A stretch of DNA of 64,000 bases from Nitrospirota bacterium. GTDB taxonomy: Bacteria > Nitrospirota > Nitrospiria > Nitrospirales > Nitrospiraceae. Below are positions 43,344-55,077 of this stretch, one piece after another. The notes below the pieces were generated by a model. That model did not search any database. It saw nothing but the letters and a program-made list of their open reading frames with translations, and was not told where the DNA came from. The stretch covers positions 186,001-250,000 of the forward strand of contig JBFMAX010000002.1 of assembly GCA_040755395.1 (NCBI GenBank), written 5' to 3'. The translations under genes and the position numbers were made by a program. Position 1 is the first letter of the stretch; every line of letters begins with the position of its first letter.

Positions 43344-45443
43344 ATGAAAGAATCCCGCGTCGAGTCGGTCAGGAATGTCGCAGTCGTGTCGAACACCGGG
43401 GCCGGGAAAACTTCCCTGACGGAAGCGCTCCTCTTCACGGCGGGTGCTATCCCGACGATGGGATCGGTCGCAAACGGGACGACGGTATCGGATTTCGAAC
43501 CCGAGGAAATCCATCGGCGGATCTCGGTCAGCACCAGCGTGCTTCATTTCGGATGGAAGGACACGACGGTGAATCTGCTCGACACACCGGGCGCCCTCAG
43601 CTTCCTGGGTGAAACCCAGACGGCTCTCCGCGCCGTCGACGGCGTGGTGCTTGTCGTCGGTGCGGCGACCGGGGTCCGAACCGAGTTGCGGCGGATGTGG
43701 CAGAGCATTCGAGAGCTTCGCCTGCCGTGCCTCGTGTTCGTGAACGAGTTGGACAAGGAGGGGACATCGTATCGCGCCGTCATCGAGGAATGCGAACGGA
43801 CCTTAGGCCTGACCGCCTTGCCGATTGCGGTACCGATCGGAGAGGGTCAGGCGCTGGAGGGTGTCGTCGATCTGTTGCAGGGCGCGGCGATCCGGTCGCG
43901 AAGCGACAGCCCCAAGGTGCAGGCGGGGAGCGTGCCGGCCGACCTGGCCGGTGTCGTCGCCGAGGCGCGCAAGAAACTGATCGAGGGCGTGGCCGAAGTC
44001 GATGATCGATTACTGGAAAAGTATCTGTCGGAAGGCGATCTCGATGCGGTCGAGTTGCTGCAAGGCCTCCGGAACGGGGTGCTCACGAGCAAGTTCGTGC
44101 CTGTGCTCGGCGGCTCCGCCGTGCGGACCGTCGGAGTCGCGACGCTGTTGGACGCGCTGGGTTCCCTGCTGCCGTCGCCGGTCGACAGCGCCACGTTGCG
44201 GCCGCTGGAGGGGGCACATCCGTATAACGGCGAACGGGTCATGCGTCAACCTTCTCCGTCCGACCGTTTTTCGGCGTTCGTGTTCAAGACTCTCATCGAT
44301 CCGTTCCTGGGACGGATGACCTATGCCCGCATCCTGTCCGGAACCCTGGCGGCGGACTCGGGATTCTTCAATGCGACCAAAAAGGTCAAGGAAAAAGGCG
44401 GGCATCTGTTTACGATTTTGGGGAAGAAATACGCGCCGGTGCCGTCGGCGGTCGCCGGCGACATCGTGGCGATCGGGAAACTGAAAGACACCCAGACCGG
44501 CGACACGCTCTGCGACGAGCACGACCCGATTCTCTATCCGGGGCTTCAATTGGCGCGGCCGGTCATGTCGTTCGCCGTCGAACCCAAGTCCAAAGCGGAC
44601 GTCGAGAAGGTCAGCCTCGGACTCCATAAGCTCATCGAGGAAGATCCGACGTTGGAGTTCACCCGCAATGCCGAGACGAAGGAAATGGTGCTCAGCGGGA
44701 TGGGGCAGCTCCATATCGACGTCACCTTCGAAAAGCTCCGGCGCAAATACGGGGTGGAGGTGACGATCCATACGCCCAAGGTGCCCTATCGCGAGACCAT
44801 CAAGACCGTGGCCCAGGCGCAAGGGAAGTACAAGAAACAAACGGGCGGCCACGGGCAATATGGAGACTGCTGGCTCCAGCTCACGCCGCTCCCGCGCGGG
44901 AAGGGATTCGAGTTCGAAAACAAGATCGTGGGCGGCGCGATCCCGCGGAATTTCATTCCCGCCGTCGAGAAAGGCGTGGTGGAGGCCATGCACGAAGGCG
45001 TGTTGGCCGGATTTCCGGTCGTGGACGTGCGCGTGACCGTGTACGACGGGTCGTACCACGTGGTAGATTCGTCGGAACTCGCCTTCAAGATCGCCGCATC
45101 GATGGGGTTCAAGAAGGCGATGGAGGCCGCGCATCCGGTGCTGTTGGAACCGATGATGAGCGTCGAAGTCAACGCCCCGGAAGATTACGTGGGCGCCGTC
45201 ATCGGTGATCTGAACTCGCGGCGGGGACGCATTCTGAACGTGACGGCGACCGGGGGGATGCAGTCCATCAAGGCCGTCGTGCCGCTGGCCGAGATGCTGA
45301 AGTACGATCCGGCCTTGAATTCCATTACGGCCGGCCGAGGGACGTACACCATGGAGTTCCTGAATTATGAGGAGGTCCCTCGTGAACTGGCGGGACGGAT
45401 CATCGACGAACACAAGGCGGTGAAACACGCCGTCGCACAGTGA
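43344..45443 (+). CDS. elongation factor G-like GTPase, EF-G2 type
   Basis: The 699-residue translational GTPase has G1 in SNTGAGKTS, G3 in LLDTPGALSF, EF-G domains II-V (e.g. TYARILSGTLAADSGFF, LSGMGQLHIDV, PEDYVGAVIGDLNSRRGR). The N-terminal start (ESVRNVAVVSNTGAGKTSLTEALLF) and the FVNELDKE in place of NKxD at G4 show a second-type EF-G, related to EF-G2/TetM-like proteins. This may act in ribosome recycling, tetracycline-like protection or another role instead of ordinary elongation. It is convergent with the protease gene with three bases between. Confidence 0.85.
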   Translation: MKESRVESVRNVAVVSNTGAGKTSLTEALLFTAGAIPTMGSVANGTTVSDFEPEEIHRRISVSTSVLHFGWKDTTVNLLDTPGALSFLGETQTALRAVDGVVLVVGAATGVRTELRRMWQSIRELRLPCLVFVNELDKEGTSYRAVIEECERTLGLTALPIAVPIGEGQALEGVVDLLQGAAIRSRSDSPKVQAGSVPADLAGVVAEARKKLIEGVAEVDDRLLEKYLSEGDLDAVELLQGLRNGVLTSKFVPVLGGSAVRTVGVATLLDALGSLLPSPVDSATLRPLEGAHPYNGERVMRQPSPSDRFSAFVFKTLIDPFLGRMTYARILSGTLAADSGFFNATKKVKEKGGHLFTILGKKYAPVPSAVAGDIVAIGKLKDTQTGDTLCDEHDPILYPGLQLARPVMSFAVEPKSKADVEKVSLGLHKLIEEDPTLEFTRNAETKEMVLSGMGQLHIDVTFEKLRRKYGVEVTIHTPKVPYRETIKTVAQAQGKYKKQTGGHGQYGDCWLQLTPLPRGKGFEFENKIVGGAIPRNFIPAVEKGVVEAMHEGVLAGFPVVDVRVTVYDGSYHVVDSSELAFKIAASMGFKKAMEAAHPVLLEPMMSVEVNAPEDYVGAVIGDLNSRRGRILNVTATGGMQSIKAVVPLAEMLKYDPALNSITAGRGTYTMEFLNYEEVPRELAGRIIDEHKAVKHAVAQ

Positions 45444-45446
45444 TGG

Positions 45447-46844
45447 TCAGCGGTCTGAGGGTTTCAAGACGACGTAGAAAGCCCGGCTCTCGCGGAGCAC
45501 GCGTAGCAGGATCGTCTCACCGCGTTTGATCTTCGCGACGGCGGCGGTGAACTCATTGACGGTGGAGACTTCCGCCCGGTTGACTTCCTTGATCAGGTCT
45601 CCTTCGCGGAGCCCCTCGGCCTGAGCCAGGCTGCCCGCTTCCACCTTGGCGATCAGGACGCCTTTGTGGTCCTTCAACTTGAACTTTTCGGCCAGCGCGG
45701 CCGTCAAATCCTGCACATCGATGCCTAACTTCAGCTCGCTCCGAGACTGCGGCAGCGAGGCGACGATCGCGTTTTCCCGGCGCTCGGTCAACGCGACATC
45801 CAGCAACACACGCTTCCCGTCGCGCACGACCTCGATTTTCGCGACCGCACCGGGAGGCAGCGCGGCGATCAGGCGCGAGAGCTTGTTGGGCGTCTCGATC
45901 GCCGTCCCGTCGATCTTGGTGATGATGTCGCCCGGCTTGATGCCGGCCGCCGCCGCCGGATCGTTCTCGAACACTTCGTTCACGAGGACGCCTTCCCCTT
46001 CGTTGACGCCGAATTTCTTGGCCAGATCCGCCGTCACCGGCTGAATGCCGACGCCCAGCCACCCGCGCACGACCTTGCCTTTGACCAACAACTGCTGGAT
46101 CACCTGCTTGGCCATGTTCGCCGGAATCGCGAAGCCGATCCCTTGGGCGAAATTGATGATGGCGGTGTTGATGCCGATGATCTCGCCGCGCAGGTTGAAG
46201 AGCGGTCCGCCCGAATTGCCCGGGTTGATGGAGGCGTCGGTCTGGATGAAATTCTCATAGCGGGACAGGTTGATGTTATCCCGCCCGATTCCGCTCACGA
46301 CCCCCAGGGTCACGGTCCGATCCAACCCGAAGGGATTGCCGACGGCGAGGACCCACTGGCCCACCTTCACGGTGTTGGAATCTCCGAAGCGCGCGTAGGG
46401 CAACGGGCGCTCGCTGGTCACTTTCAGCACCGCCAGGTCCGTGTCCGGATCCTTGCCGACGACTTGGGCGATCAATTTCGTCTTATCGGATAACCGGACT
46501 TCCACCTCGTTTGTGTCGCCCACGACATGGTTATTGGTGACGATGTGCCCTTCAGGATCGATGATCACGCCGGACCCGGAACCAGGAGAATTGGGCAGCC
46601 GTTCTCCGGGGAGGTCCTTGGAGCGACCGGGGCCTGAGACCGGAAAAATACTGACCACAGACGGCTTGGCTTTTTCGGCCAACTCCGTGATGACACTCTG
46701 GATTTCTTCCAAAAGGCGAAGACCGCTCGGTCCGGACGAGGACTCCGCGGCGTTCCCAACAACACACGGCAGCACAATCGCGAGTATCGTGACCACCCAA
46801 AGTACCGGAAGTCGGGTTTTGGAAAAGACGATGTTGCGCGTCAC
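45447..46844 (-). CDS. periplasmic serine protease, DegP/HtrA family
   Basis: The 465-residue protein has an N-terminal signal segment (VLWVVTILAIVLPCVVGNA). The trypsin-like domain has H106 (VTNNHVV), D136 (DPDTDLAVL) and S211 (NPGNSGGPL). Two PDZ domains follow (about 275-365 and 375-460). It degrades misfolded envelope proteins. It is convergent with the EF-G-like gene and downstream of the RCK_C protein gene on the same strand. Confidence 0.94.
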   Translation of the reverse strand: MTRNIVFSKTRLPVLWVVTILAIVLPCVVGNAAESSSGPSGLRLLEEIQSVITELAEKAKPSVVSIFPVSGPGRSKDLPGERLPNSPGSGSGVIIDPEGHIVTNNHVVGDTNEVEVRLSDKTKLIAQVVGKDPDTDLAVLKVTSERPLPYARFGDSNTVKVGQWVLAVGNPFGLDRTVTLGVVSGIGRDNINLSRYENFIQTDASINPGNSGGPLFNLRGEIIGINTAIINFAQGIGFAIPANMAKQVIQQLLVKGKVVRGWLGVGIQPVTADLAKKFGVNEGEGVLVNEVFENDPAAAAGIKPGDIITKIDGTAIETPNKLSRLIAALPPGAVAKIEVVRDGKRVLLDVALTERRENAIVASLPQSRSELKLGIDVQDLTAALAEKFKLKDHKGVLIAKVEAGSLAQAEGLREGDLIKEVNRAEVSTVNEFTAAVAKIKRGETILLRVLRESRAFYVVLKPSDR

Positions 46845-46907
46845 GGGAGCACCATCACAGAAAAAGACAAAGGGACGTATTCGATCCGCTGAGCCAAGGT
46901 AGCAGCG

Positions 46908-47648
46908 TCACGCTATTGTAACCGATCGCCGACCCCAAAAGCGGGGCAGGACCTCCGCGAGATCGTCCTGCGGGCCGAGCAGGATGACCACGTCGTCTGT
47001 TCGAACGGTCAGGCTCTCGGTTACAGGCAACAAGAACGGGCCTCGCAGGATCGCGGCGACTCTGACGCTGGGCGGCAACTCGAACTCCTGAACAGACCGG
47101 CCAACCAGCAGCGACTCTCTCGCGACCGTGACACGTTTCATCGTTGCCGAGCGAAGTGCCAAGTCTTGATGAATTCTAATCATATCTTCATGCGCCGCTT
47201 CAAGTTTCAATTCCCGAATCAGGCTATCCAGACGCGCGAGGAGGTGCTTCAGGTGCCGGACTTGTCGAGCGGAAGCCTCGAGAGTTCGTTTGACCTCGTC
47301 GATTTCTGGCGGTGGCGACGCAGGGCGGTCGTCCATGTGCGTCCTCCTGTCCAGGGTGTCGGAGAGGCGCCGGCCCAAGTCCTGATAGATCGCTTCTAGT
47401 CGATGCGCCATGGAGGCGGCTTGCCAATGGAAGCGGAGGATCTGGACCTTCCGATTGACACGCTCGGAGATCGCCAGGGTGATTTCCTGCAGGGCTTTCG
47501 CGGTGACGGTGAGTTCTTTGCGGATGCGGGATAGGAATTCGAAGATCATGAGCGGTGCAGCACAGAAAGTAAACGCCAATAGTCCGATAAGGGAGATTCT
47601 GTTAACTAATAACTGTTGGCCTCTGTCCGATCTTCGGCTCGGTTCCAC
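46908..47648 (-). CDS. membrane-anchored protein with coiled coil and RCK_C (TrkA-C) domain
   Basis: The longest frame gives 246 residues. A hydrophobic helix (VNRISLIGLLAFTFCAAPLMIFEF) is followed by helical coiled segments (about 55-160) and a C-terminal RCK_C-like domain (LLVGRSVQEFELPPSVRVAAILRG ... DDVVILLGPQDDLAEV). RCK_C domains bind small ligands and gate K+ channels or transporters, as in TrkA. Here no channel is adjacent. The ATG at 47648 overlaps the plsY gene by 47 bases; a shorter ATG start at 47549 would lose the helix. The start is uncertain. Confidence 0.6.
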   Translation of the reverse strand: MEPSRRSDRGQQLLVNRISLIGLLAFTFCAAPLMIFEFLSRIRKELTVTAKALQEITLAISERVNRKVQILRFHWQAASMAHRLEAIYQDLGRRLSDTLDRRTHMDDRPASPPPEIDEVKRTLEASARQVRHLKHLLARLDSLIRELKLEAAHEDMIRIHQDLALRSATMKRVTVARESLLVGRSVQEFELPPSVRVAAILRGPFLLPVTESLTVRTDDVVILLGPQDDLAEVLPRFWGRRSVTIA

Positions 47649-48216
47649 TCCATAGCCGGTTGAGGTTTTCTCGATGCTTCAACCAAATGAGCCCACAGAG
47701 GATCAGCGAAAACCCCACAAACTCCCAACTGCGCTGGAACGCGCCGCCCAGAACCGGTAGAAGCCCGAACGCGACCAGTGCTCCTACGGAGGAATACTTC
47801 CACACCGCGACGGTCAGCAGCCAGACCAACGTCGCTGCGAACCCAACGGTCGGCGCGACGCCGATCACTGCTCCCAAGGCCGTCGCCACGCCTTTGCCTC
47901 CGCGAAACCCCAGAAAGGCCGAAAAGACATGTCCCACCACCGGACACAGGGCCACCGCCAGCGCGACGGCTTCCGGCTCCAAGCTCCGGGCGGCAACCCA
48001 CCCGACCAGCCAGCCTTTTCCCAGATCGCCGGCAAGGGTCAACAACCCGGCTTTCTTGCCCGCGACCCGGAGCACGTTGGTGAACCCGACGTTTCGGCTT
48101 CCTGCGGTGCGCGGATCGACCGTTCCCAGCCATTGACACACCACGATGCCGAAGGGAATCGCCCCGAGCACGTATCCTGCTGCTCCCATGCCGACGGCGA
48201 GCCAAATCTGTTCCAT
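47602..48216 (-). CDS. plsY: acyl-phosphate:glycerol-3-phosphate acyltransferase
   Basis: The 204-residue membrane protein matches PlsY. It has GAIPFGIVVCQWL, the GSRNVGFTNVLRVAGKKAGLLTLAGDLGKG loop (GS.N.G.TN..R..G) and FLGFRGGKGVATALG. It makes lysophosphatidic acid from acyl phosphate. The pgsA gene lies upstream by about 40 bases on the same strand, so phospholipid genes sit together. The stop is followed at once by the RCK_C gene region. Confidence 0.95.
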   Translation of the reverse strand: MEQIWLAVGMGAAGYVLGAIPFGIVVCQWLGTVDPRTAGSRNVGFTNVLRVAGKKAGLLTLAGDLGKGWLVGWVAARSLEPEAVALAVALCPVVGHVFSAFLGFRGGKGVATALGAVIGVAPTVGFAATLVWLLTVAVWKYSSVGALVAFGLLPVLGGAFQRSWEFVGFSLILCGLIWLKHRENLNRLWSGTEPKIGQRPTVIS

Positions 48217-48255
48217 GAAGCAAACGGCGAACGGCGCAAACGTTCGAGGGCGTGC

Positions 48256-48876
48256 TTACAATCCCTTGAGGGTGACTTGGCGCCAGAAGTTGAACAGGTA
48301 TTTGGCTCCCGAGACGTAGCCGAGCACCAGGGAGACATACAGCGTGACGGTTCCTGCCGCGTGCAGGTTGCCGAATGTGGCCAAGACGGTGTCCTCGAGC
48401 ACCAGGAACACGACCGCCACGACCTGCAGGGCCATCTTATACTTGCCCGTCAACTCCGCCGACAGAATCATGCCCTCGGTCGCCGCAATAGCCCGGATCC
48501 CGGTCACGGCGACTTCGCGGGCGATGATGAGAATAGCCACCAGCGCGCTCACCCGGTCGTATTGCACCAGCAAGATCAAGGCGGAGAGAACTAACAATTT
48601 GTCCGCGATCGGATCGAGCAACCGGCCCAACCGGGTAATCTGCGATCGTCGGCGGGCGAGATATCCGTCCAACATGTCCGTGACCGCCGCCACGACAAAC
48701 ACCACGGCCGCCGCCAGCGACCGCGCAGGCGTCGGCGTCGCAAACAGCATCACAAAGACAGGGATCAACAGAATGCGGGAGACCGTCAGGAGATTCGGCA
48801 GGTTGATGTTGGTCTCCTGCGCGGCCGATTTGGCCAGACCGATCCCCGCTTGCTTCCACACGTCGCTGACGCGCAT
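48256..48876 (-). CDS. pgsA: CDP-diacylglycerol-glycerol-3-phosphate 3-phosphatidyltransferase
   Basis: The 206-residue membrane enzyme has the CDP-alcohol phosphotransferase motif D-G-x2-A-R-x8-G-x3-D-x3-D in DGYLARRRSQITRLGRLLD...D. It starts NLPNLLTVSRILLIPVFV. It makes phosphatidylglycerophosphate for PG and cardiolipin. The start at 48876 has GACGAC-like upstream only; a 36-codon extension is possible but is low-complexity. It is followed by plsY. Confidence 0.93.
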   Translation of the reverse strand: MRVSDVWKQAGIGLAKSAAQETNINLPNLLTVSRILLIPVFVMLFATPTPARSLAAAVVFVVAAVTDMLDGYLARRRSQITRLGRLLDPIADKLLVLSALILLVQYDRVSALVAILIIAREVAVTGIRAIAATEGMILSAELTGKYKMALQVVAVVFLVLEDTVLATFGNLHAAGTVTLYVSLVLGYVSGAKYLFNFWRQVTLKGL

Positions 48877-48976
48877 ACAGGCTGCCTGCTGGTTCCGCTT
48901 CTCCAGGTTCGAGAACCGCCGCCGGCGAGCCTCCATCAGTCCGCGGCTGCGGCGGATCGGCGCTCCTTTACACCAT

Positions 48977-49936
48977 TTACACAATGCCGTGTTTGAGCAG
49001 ATCGTGCAGATGAATCACCCCGACGATCTGCCCCACCGTATCCACCACCACAAGCGAGGTAATGGAGAAACGCTCCATCAGATGCACCGCGGCGGTCGCC
49101 AAATCGTCCGGGGCGATGGTCTTGGGATTCCGGCTCGCGAGGTCCCCCGCCGTCACGTTGCCCAGATCTCCGCCGCGCTGAAGGAAGCGCCGCAGGTCGC
49201 CATCGGTAATGACCCCCAGCAGCCGGCCCTCCCCGTCGACGACCGTGGTCATCCCCAGTTTCTTGGCCGTCATTTCCAGGATGGCGTCGTGACCGGACGA
49301 CTGGACGCCGACGCGAGGCAGGGCCTCCCCGGCATGCATCAGGTCACGCACCTTCACCAACAGCCGCCGGCCCAACGTGCCGCCCGGATGAAACAGCGCG
49401 AAGTCCTCTTGTTTGAACCCGCGCTTCTGGAGCAGCGCAATGGCCAGGGCGTCACCCATGGCTAATGTCGCGGTCGTGCTGGCGGTGGGCGCCAAGCCCA
49501 TCGGGCAGGCTTCCTCTTTGACCGACACGTCCAGCACCACGTCGCTGTTTTTCGCCAAGGTGGACTCGGGGCGGCCGGTCATGGCCACCACCGGGATGCC
49601 CATCCGCTTCACGAACGGCAACAGGTGAAGCACTTCTTGAGTTTCCCCGCTGTTCGAAATGGCGACCAGGACATCCTTTCTCGCCAGCATGCCCAGATCG
49701 CCGTGAATGCCTTCGGCCGGGTGCAGAAAAAAGGCGGGGGTCCCCGTGCTCGCCAGGGTCGCGGCGATCTTTTGACCGATCAGCCCGGATTTGCCCATGC
49801 CGGACACGACGACCTTGCCGGCGCACCGCTGCAAGAGATCGACGGCTTCCGCGAAGCGATGATCGATCCGATCCACGAGCGCGCGGATCGCCTCCGCCTC
49901 GATTTCCAAGACGCGTTTCCCCTGCTCAATGCTCAT
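48977..49936 (-). CDS. kdsD: arabinose-5-phosphate isomerase (SIS + CBS)
   Basis: The 319-residue protein has a SIS sugar isomerase domain (GKVVVSGMGKSGLIGQKIAATLASTG, ISNSGETQEVL) and two CBS domains (DLMHAGEALPRVG ... GMTTVVDGEGRLLGVITDGDLRR). It turns ribulose-5-P into arabinose-5-P, the first step to Kdo. The start at 49936 has GAGG upstream. It follows kdsA by 7 bases and forms the end of the Kdo run in this strand order. Confidence 0.94.
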   Translation of the reverse strand: MSIEQGKRVLEIEAEAIRALVDRIDHRFAEAVDLLQRCAGKVVVSGMGKSGLIGQKIAATLASTGTPAFFLHPAEGIHGDLGMLARKDVLVAISNSGETQEVLHLLPFVKRMGIPVVAMTGRPESTLAKNSDVVLDVSVKEEACPMGLAPTASTTATLAMGDALAIALLQKRGFKQEDFALFHPGGTLGRRLLVKVRDLMHAGEALPRVGVQSSGHDAILEMTAKKLGMTTVVDGEGRLLGVITDGDLRRFLQRGGDLGNVTAGDLASRNPKTIAPDDLATAAVHLMERFSITSLVVVDTVGQIVGVIHLHDLLKHGIV

Positions 49937-49943
49937 ATCTGCC

Positions 49944-50768
49944 TCAGGCTTTGGGACCGACGGCGTCACAGATGCGCAGGATTCGCTCAAGCAACGCTTT
50001 CAATTCCGAAAGGGGCACCATGTTCGGGCCGTCCGAGAGCGCCGAATCCGGATCGGGATGGACTTCCATGAAGAAGCCGTCGCATCCGGCCCCTGCCGCA
50101 GCGCACGCCAGCGGCGCGACGAATTCCCGCTGACCACTGGATTTCGTCCCGGCTCCGCCGGGTAATTGGACGCTATGCGTGGCATCGAACACGACCGGGT
50201 AGCCAAGCCGTCGCATGATCGGCAACGACCGCATGTCGACCACCAGATTGCTATAGCCGAACGAGGAGCCCCGCTCGGTCAAAAGAATGTTCCGATTGCC
50301 GCTGTCTTCGAGCTTCTTGACGACGTTGCCCATTTCCCACGGCGAGAGAAACTGTCCCTTCTTTACATTCACCGCGCGTCCGGTTCGGGCCGCCGCGATC
50401 AATAGATCCGTCTGCCGGCATAGAAAGGCGGGAATCTGTAGCACGTCTGCGACGTCGGCTGCGGCCTGCGCTTCTTCGACCGTGTGGACGTCGGTCAGCA
50501 CGGGAACGCCGACCTGCTCTCTCACCTTCCGCAGGACAGCCAACCCCTCCCGGAGCCCGGGACCGCGGAAGGAATCGATCGAGCTGCGATTCGCCTTGTC
50601 ATAGGAGGACTTGAAAATATACGGCATGCCGAGCGTCTTGGTGATCTCCGCGATCCGCTCGGCAGTCTCCATTGCCAAACGCTCGCTCTCGATCACGCAG
50701 GGACCGGCAATCAAAAACCGGCGGTGCGCCGCGCCAACTTTGAACGGCCCCAGATCTACCTCATACAT
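49944..50768 (-). CDS. kdsA: Kdo-8-phosphate synthase
   Basis: The 274-residue TIM-barrel enzyme has [55 protein letters not shown] and [12 protein letters not shown]. This is the KdsA fold that joins PEP with arabinose-5-P. The Cys in FLCRQ suggests the metal-dependent class II type, where Cys binds the metal instead of Asn. It lies between pyrG and kdsD on the same strand. The start at 50768 fits the family. Confidence 0.96.
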   Translation of the reverse strand: MYEVDLGPFKVGAAHRRFLIAGPCVIESERLAMETAERIAEITKTLGMPYIFKSSYDKANRSSIDSFRGPGLREGLAVLRKVREQVGVPVLTDVHTVEEAQAAADVADVLQIPAFLCRQTDLLIAAARTGRAVNVKKGQFLSPWEMGNVVKKLEDSGNRNILLTERGSSFGYSNLVVDMRSLPIMRRLGYPVVFDATHSVQLPGGAGTKSSGQREFVAPLACAAAGAGCDGFFMEVHPDPDSALSDGPNMVPLSELKALLERILRICDAVGPKA

Positions 50769-50855
50769 CGCATCGCCTCGTGTGTCTCGTCCGATGTCCG
50801 GCGTTCCAATCCACAACCGGCGCTGTGCGGCGACCCACCATGCCGATCTTCCCGT

Positions 50856-53242
<2,387 letters not shown>

Positions 53243-53250
<8 letters not shown>

Positions 53251-54289
53251 GTTCCAACGCGTCCGAGAGTTGCTGAGGGGTCACCGTCGCGGTGCCGACC
53301 ATGCCGACCACGATCCCGGCGGCATAATTCGCCAGTGTCGCCGCCTCGCGCATGGAGGCGCCGGTCGCCAGGGCCAGAGCCAGGGTCCCGACGACGGTGT
53401 CGCCCGCGCCCGTGACATCATAAACCTGCCGCGCGCGGGTGGGAATATGCCAACTCGCGCCGTCGGCCTCATACAGGCTCATTCCCCGTTCCCCGCGGGT
53501 GACGAGGACCGACCAGCACCCCAGGCGTTGTCGAATCATCGCTCCGGCTTCGTTGACGGCCTGGTCGTCGTCGCCGTGCACGCCCGCGGCTTGGGTGGCT
53601 TCGAGATGATTCGGGGTGACGACCGTCACGCCCTTGTAGTAGCCGAAGTGTTCGACTTTGGGATCGACGATGATCGGGATGCGGCGCAGCGCGGCCAGTC
53701 TGGTGAGTTCGGCCATCAAGGGCGCGGTGACGACGCCTTTGGCGTAGTCCGACACGACCAAACAGGAGATCTCCCGCAGTCGCGACTCGACATACCGGAC
53801 GATCCGTTTCTGGAGCGGGGCTTTCAATTCTGTTCGCCGCTCGACGTCGTACCGGACCACCTGCTGGTTGTGGGCGATGACCCGGCTTTTTCTGGTCGTC
53901 GGCCTGTCGGCGTCGATGATCACGCCGCCCCGTCCCTGCCGGCGCAGACCGAGCTCTTTGAGCAGGAGCCGGCCGCTCTCGTCCGCGCCGATGACCCCGC
54001 AGAGATCCGCCCGGCCGCCGAGCGACAGGATATTGTTGTAGACGTTCGCCGCTCCGCCGAGTTTCAGCGATTCGGATTCGACATGGACGACGGGCACCGG
54101 GGCTTCGGGTGAGATCCGGTTGACGCGGCCCCAGATGTAATGGTCCAGGATCAGATCCCCGACGACCAGCACGCTGGCGTGGGGAAAGCGCTGGATGTGC
54201 CGCTGAAGCGCTTGAAGGGAGGCGCCGGATTCGCCACGCTCGGTTTCCGAAACCGTGCCGGCGCGCGCGGACCGGCGCGCACTGCTCAT
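53243..54289 (-). CDS. rfaE1: heptose-7-phosphate kinase (HldE kinase half)
   Basis: The 348-residue PfkB-type kinase has VLVVGDLILDHYIWGRVNRISPEAPVPV, LKLGGAANVYNNILSLGG and the late VYDVTGAGDTVVGTLALALA with GAGDT. This is the kinase half of HldE, which adds phosphate to C1 of D-glycero-D-manno-heptose-7-P. The cytidylyl/adenylyltransferase half is missing here and must be encoded elsewhere. The ATG at 54289 overlaps lepB's stop as ATGA. Upstream frame extension is not needed. Confidence 0.93.
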
Positions 54290-55077
54290 CGAACGGCCTG
54301 GCCGAGTCGTTCCCATCGCACCCACTCCGTCCATTTGCCCTGTCCGCTCCATGACCAGTAGATGCGGAAGGCTTTTCCCCGGATTTTGTCCGCGCGCACA
54401 TATCCCCAGAACCGGCTGTCGAGGCTCTGGTCACGGTTGTCACCCATCACGAAATAGGAATCTTCGGGGACCGTGACCGGACCGAAATTGTCGCGCGGGT
54501 TGATGGTGCTGTCGATCACTCCCGGGTCCACCCGTTGGGTATAAGCCTTGTCGTCGAGCGGAGCGCCGTTTACGTACACGATCTTATTGCGGATCTGGAT
54601 CGTATCGCCGGGCAGCCCGATGATCCGTTTGATGAAATCCTTGTCTTCGTCCTCCGGGTAGCGGAACACGATGATATCGCCGCGCTGCGGCTGCCCGAAG
54701 CGGATCAGCGTATACGAGGAATAGCAGGTGATCGGAGGAAAGCTCAGGTGCGCCTTGCAGTTCGTCGGCCACTGCAGGCCGTACGCCAGTTTGCTGACCA
54801 AGATGTGATCGCCGATCAGCAAGGTGGGAATCATCGAGCCCGACGGAATCTTGAAGGCCTGGACGACGAACACGCGGATCGCGAAGGCCAGAATCATGGC
54901 GACGACGATGGCCTCCACGTATTCGCGGAGGACGGATTTTCTGGCCTGTACCGGTTCGCGGGAGGCCGAGACCGCGTCCTCTTCCAGGAGCGGCTTGGAG
55001 ATCGGCGGTTGCGACGCGACCTCGGTACGGGGCGAGGAGGTGTCCTCCAGGCCCGGGCGATTGGGGTCCATGGTCAT
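54286..55077 (-). CDS. lepB: signal peptidase I
   Basis: The 263-residue protein has a cytoplasmic Pro-rich start, a membrane helix ([18 protein letters not shown]) and the S26 motifs: catalytic S81 in [11 protein letters not shown] and K150 in [29 protein letters not shown] is box E. It cuts signal peptides from exported proteins. Both ends overlap neighbours by four bases (lepA before, rfaE1 after), giving a coupled lepA-lepB-rfaE1 string; lepA-lepB is a classic pair. Confidence 0.95.
   Translation of the reverse strand: MTMDPNRPGLEDTSSPRTEVASQPPISKPLLEEDAVSASREPVQARKSVLREYVEAIVVAMILAFAIRVFVVQAFKIPSGSMIPTLLIGDHILVSKLAYGLQWPTNCKAHLSFPPITCYSSYTLIRFGQPQRGDIIVFRYPEDEDKDFIKRIIGLPGDTIQIRNKIVYVNGAPLDDKAYTQRVDPGVIDSTINPRDNFGPVTVPEDSYFVMGDNRDQSLDSRFWGYVRADKIRGKAFRIYWSWSGQGKWTEWVRWERLGQAVR

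Noticed and set aside
44010-45428. 472-codon open frame opposite the EF-G-like gene
   Set aside because: Explained by GC codon bias of the EF-G-like gene on the other strand.
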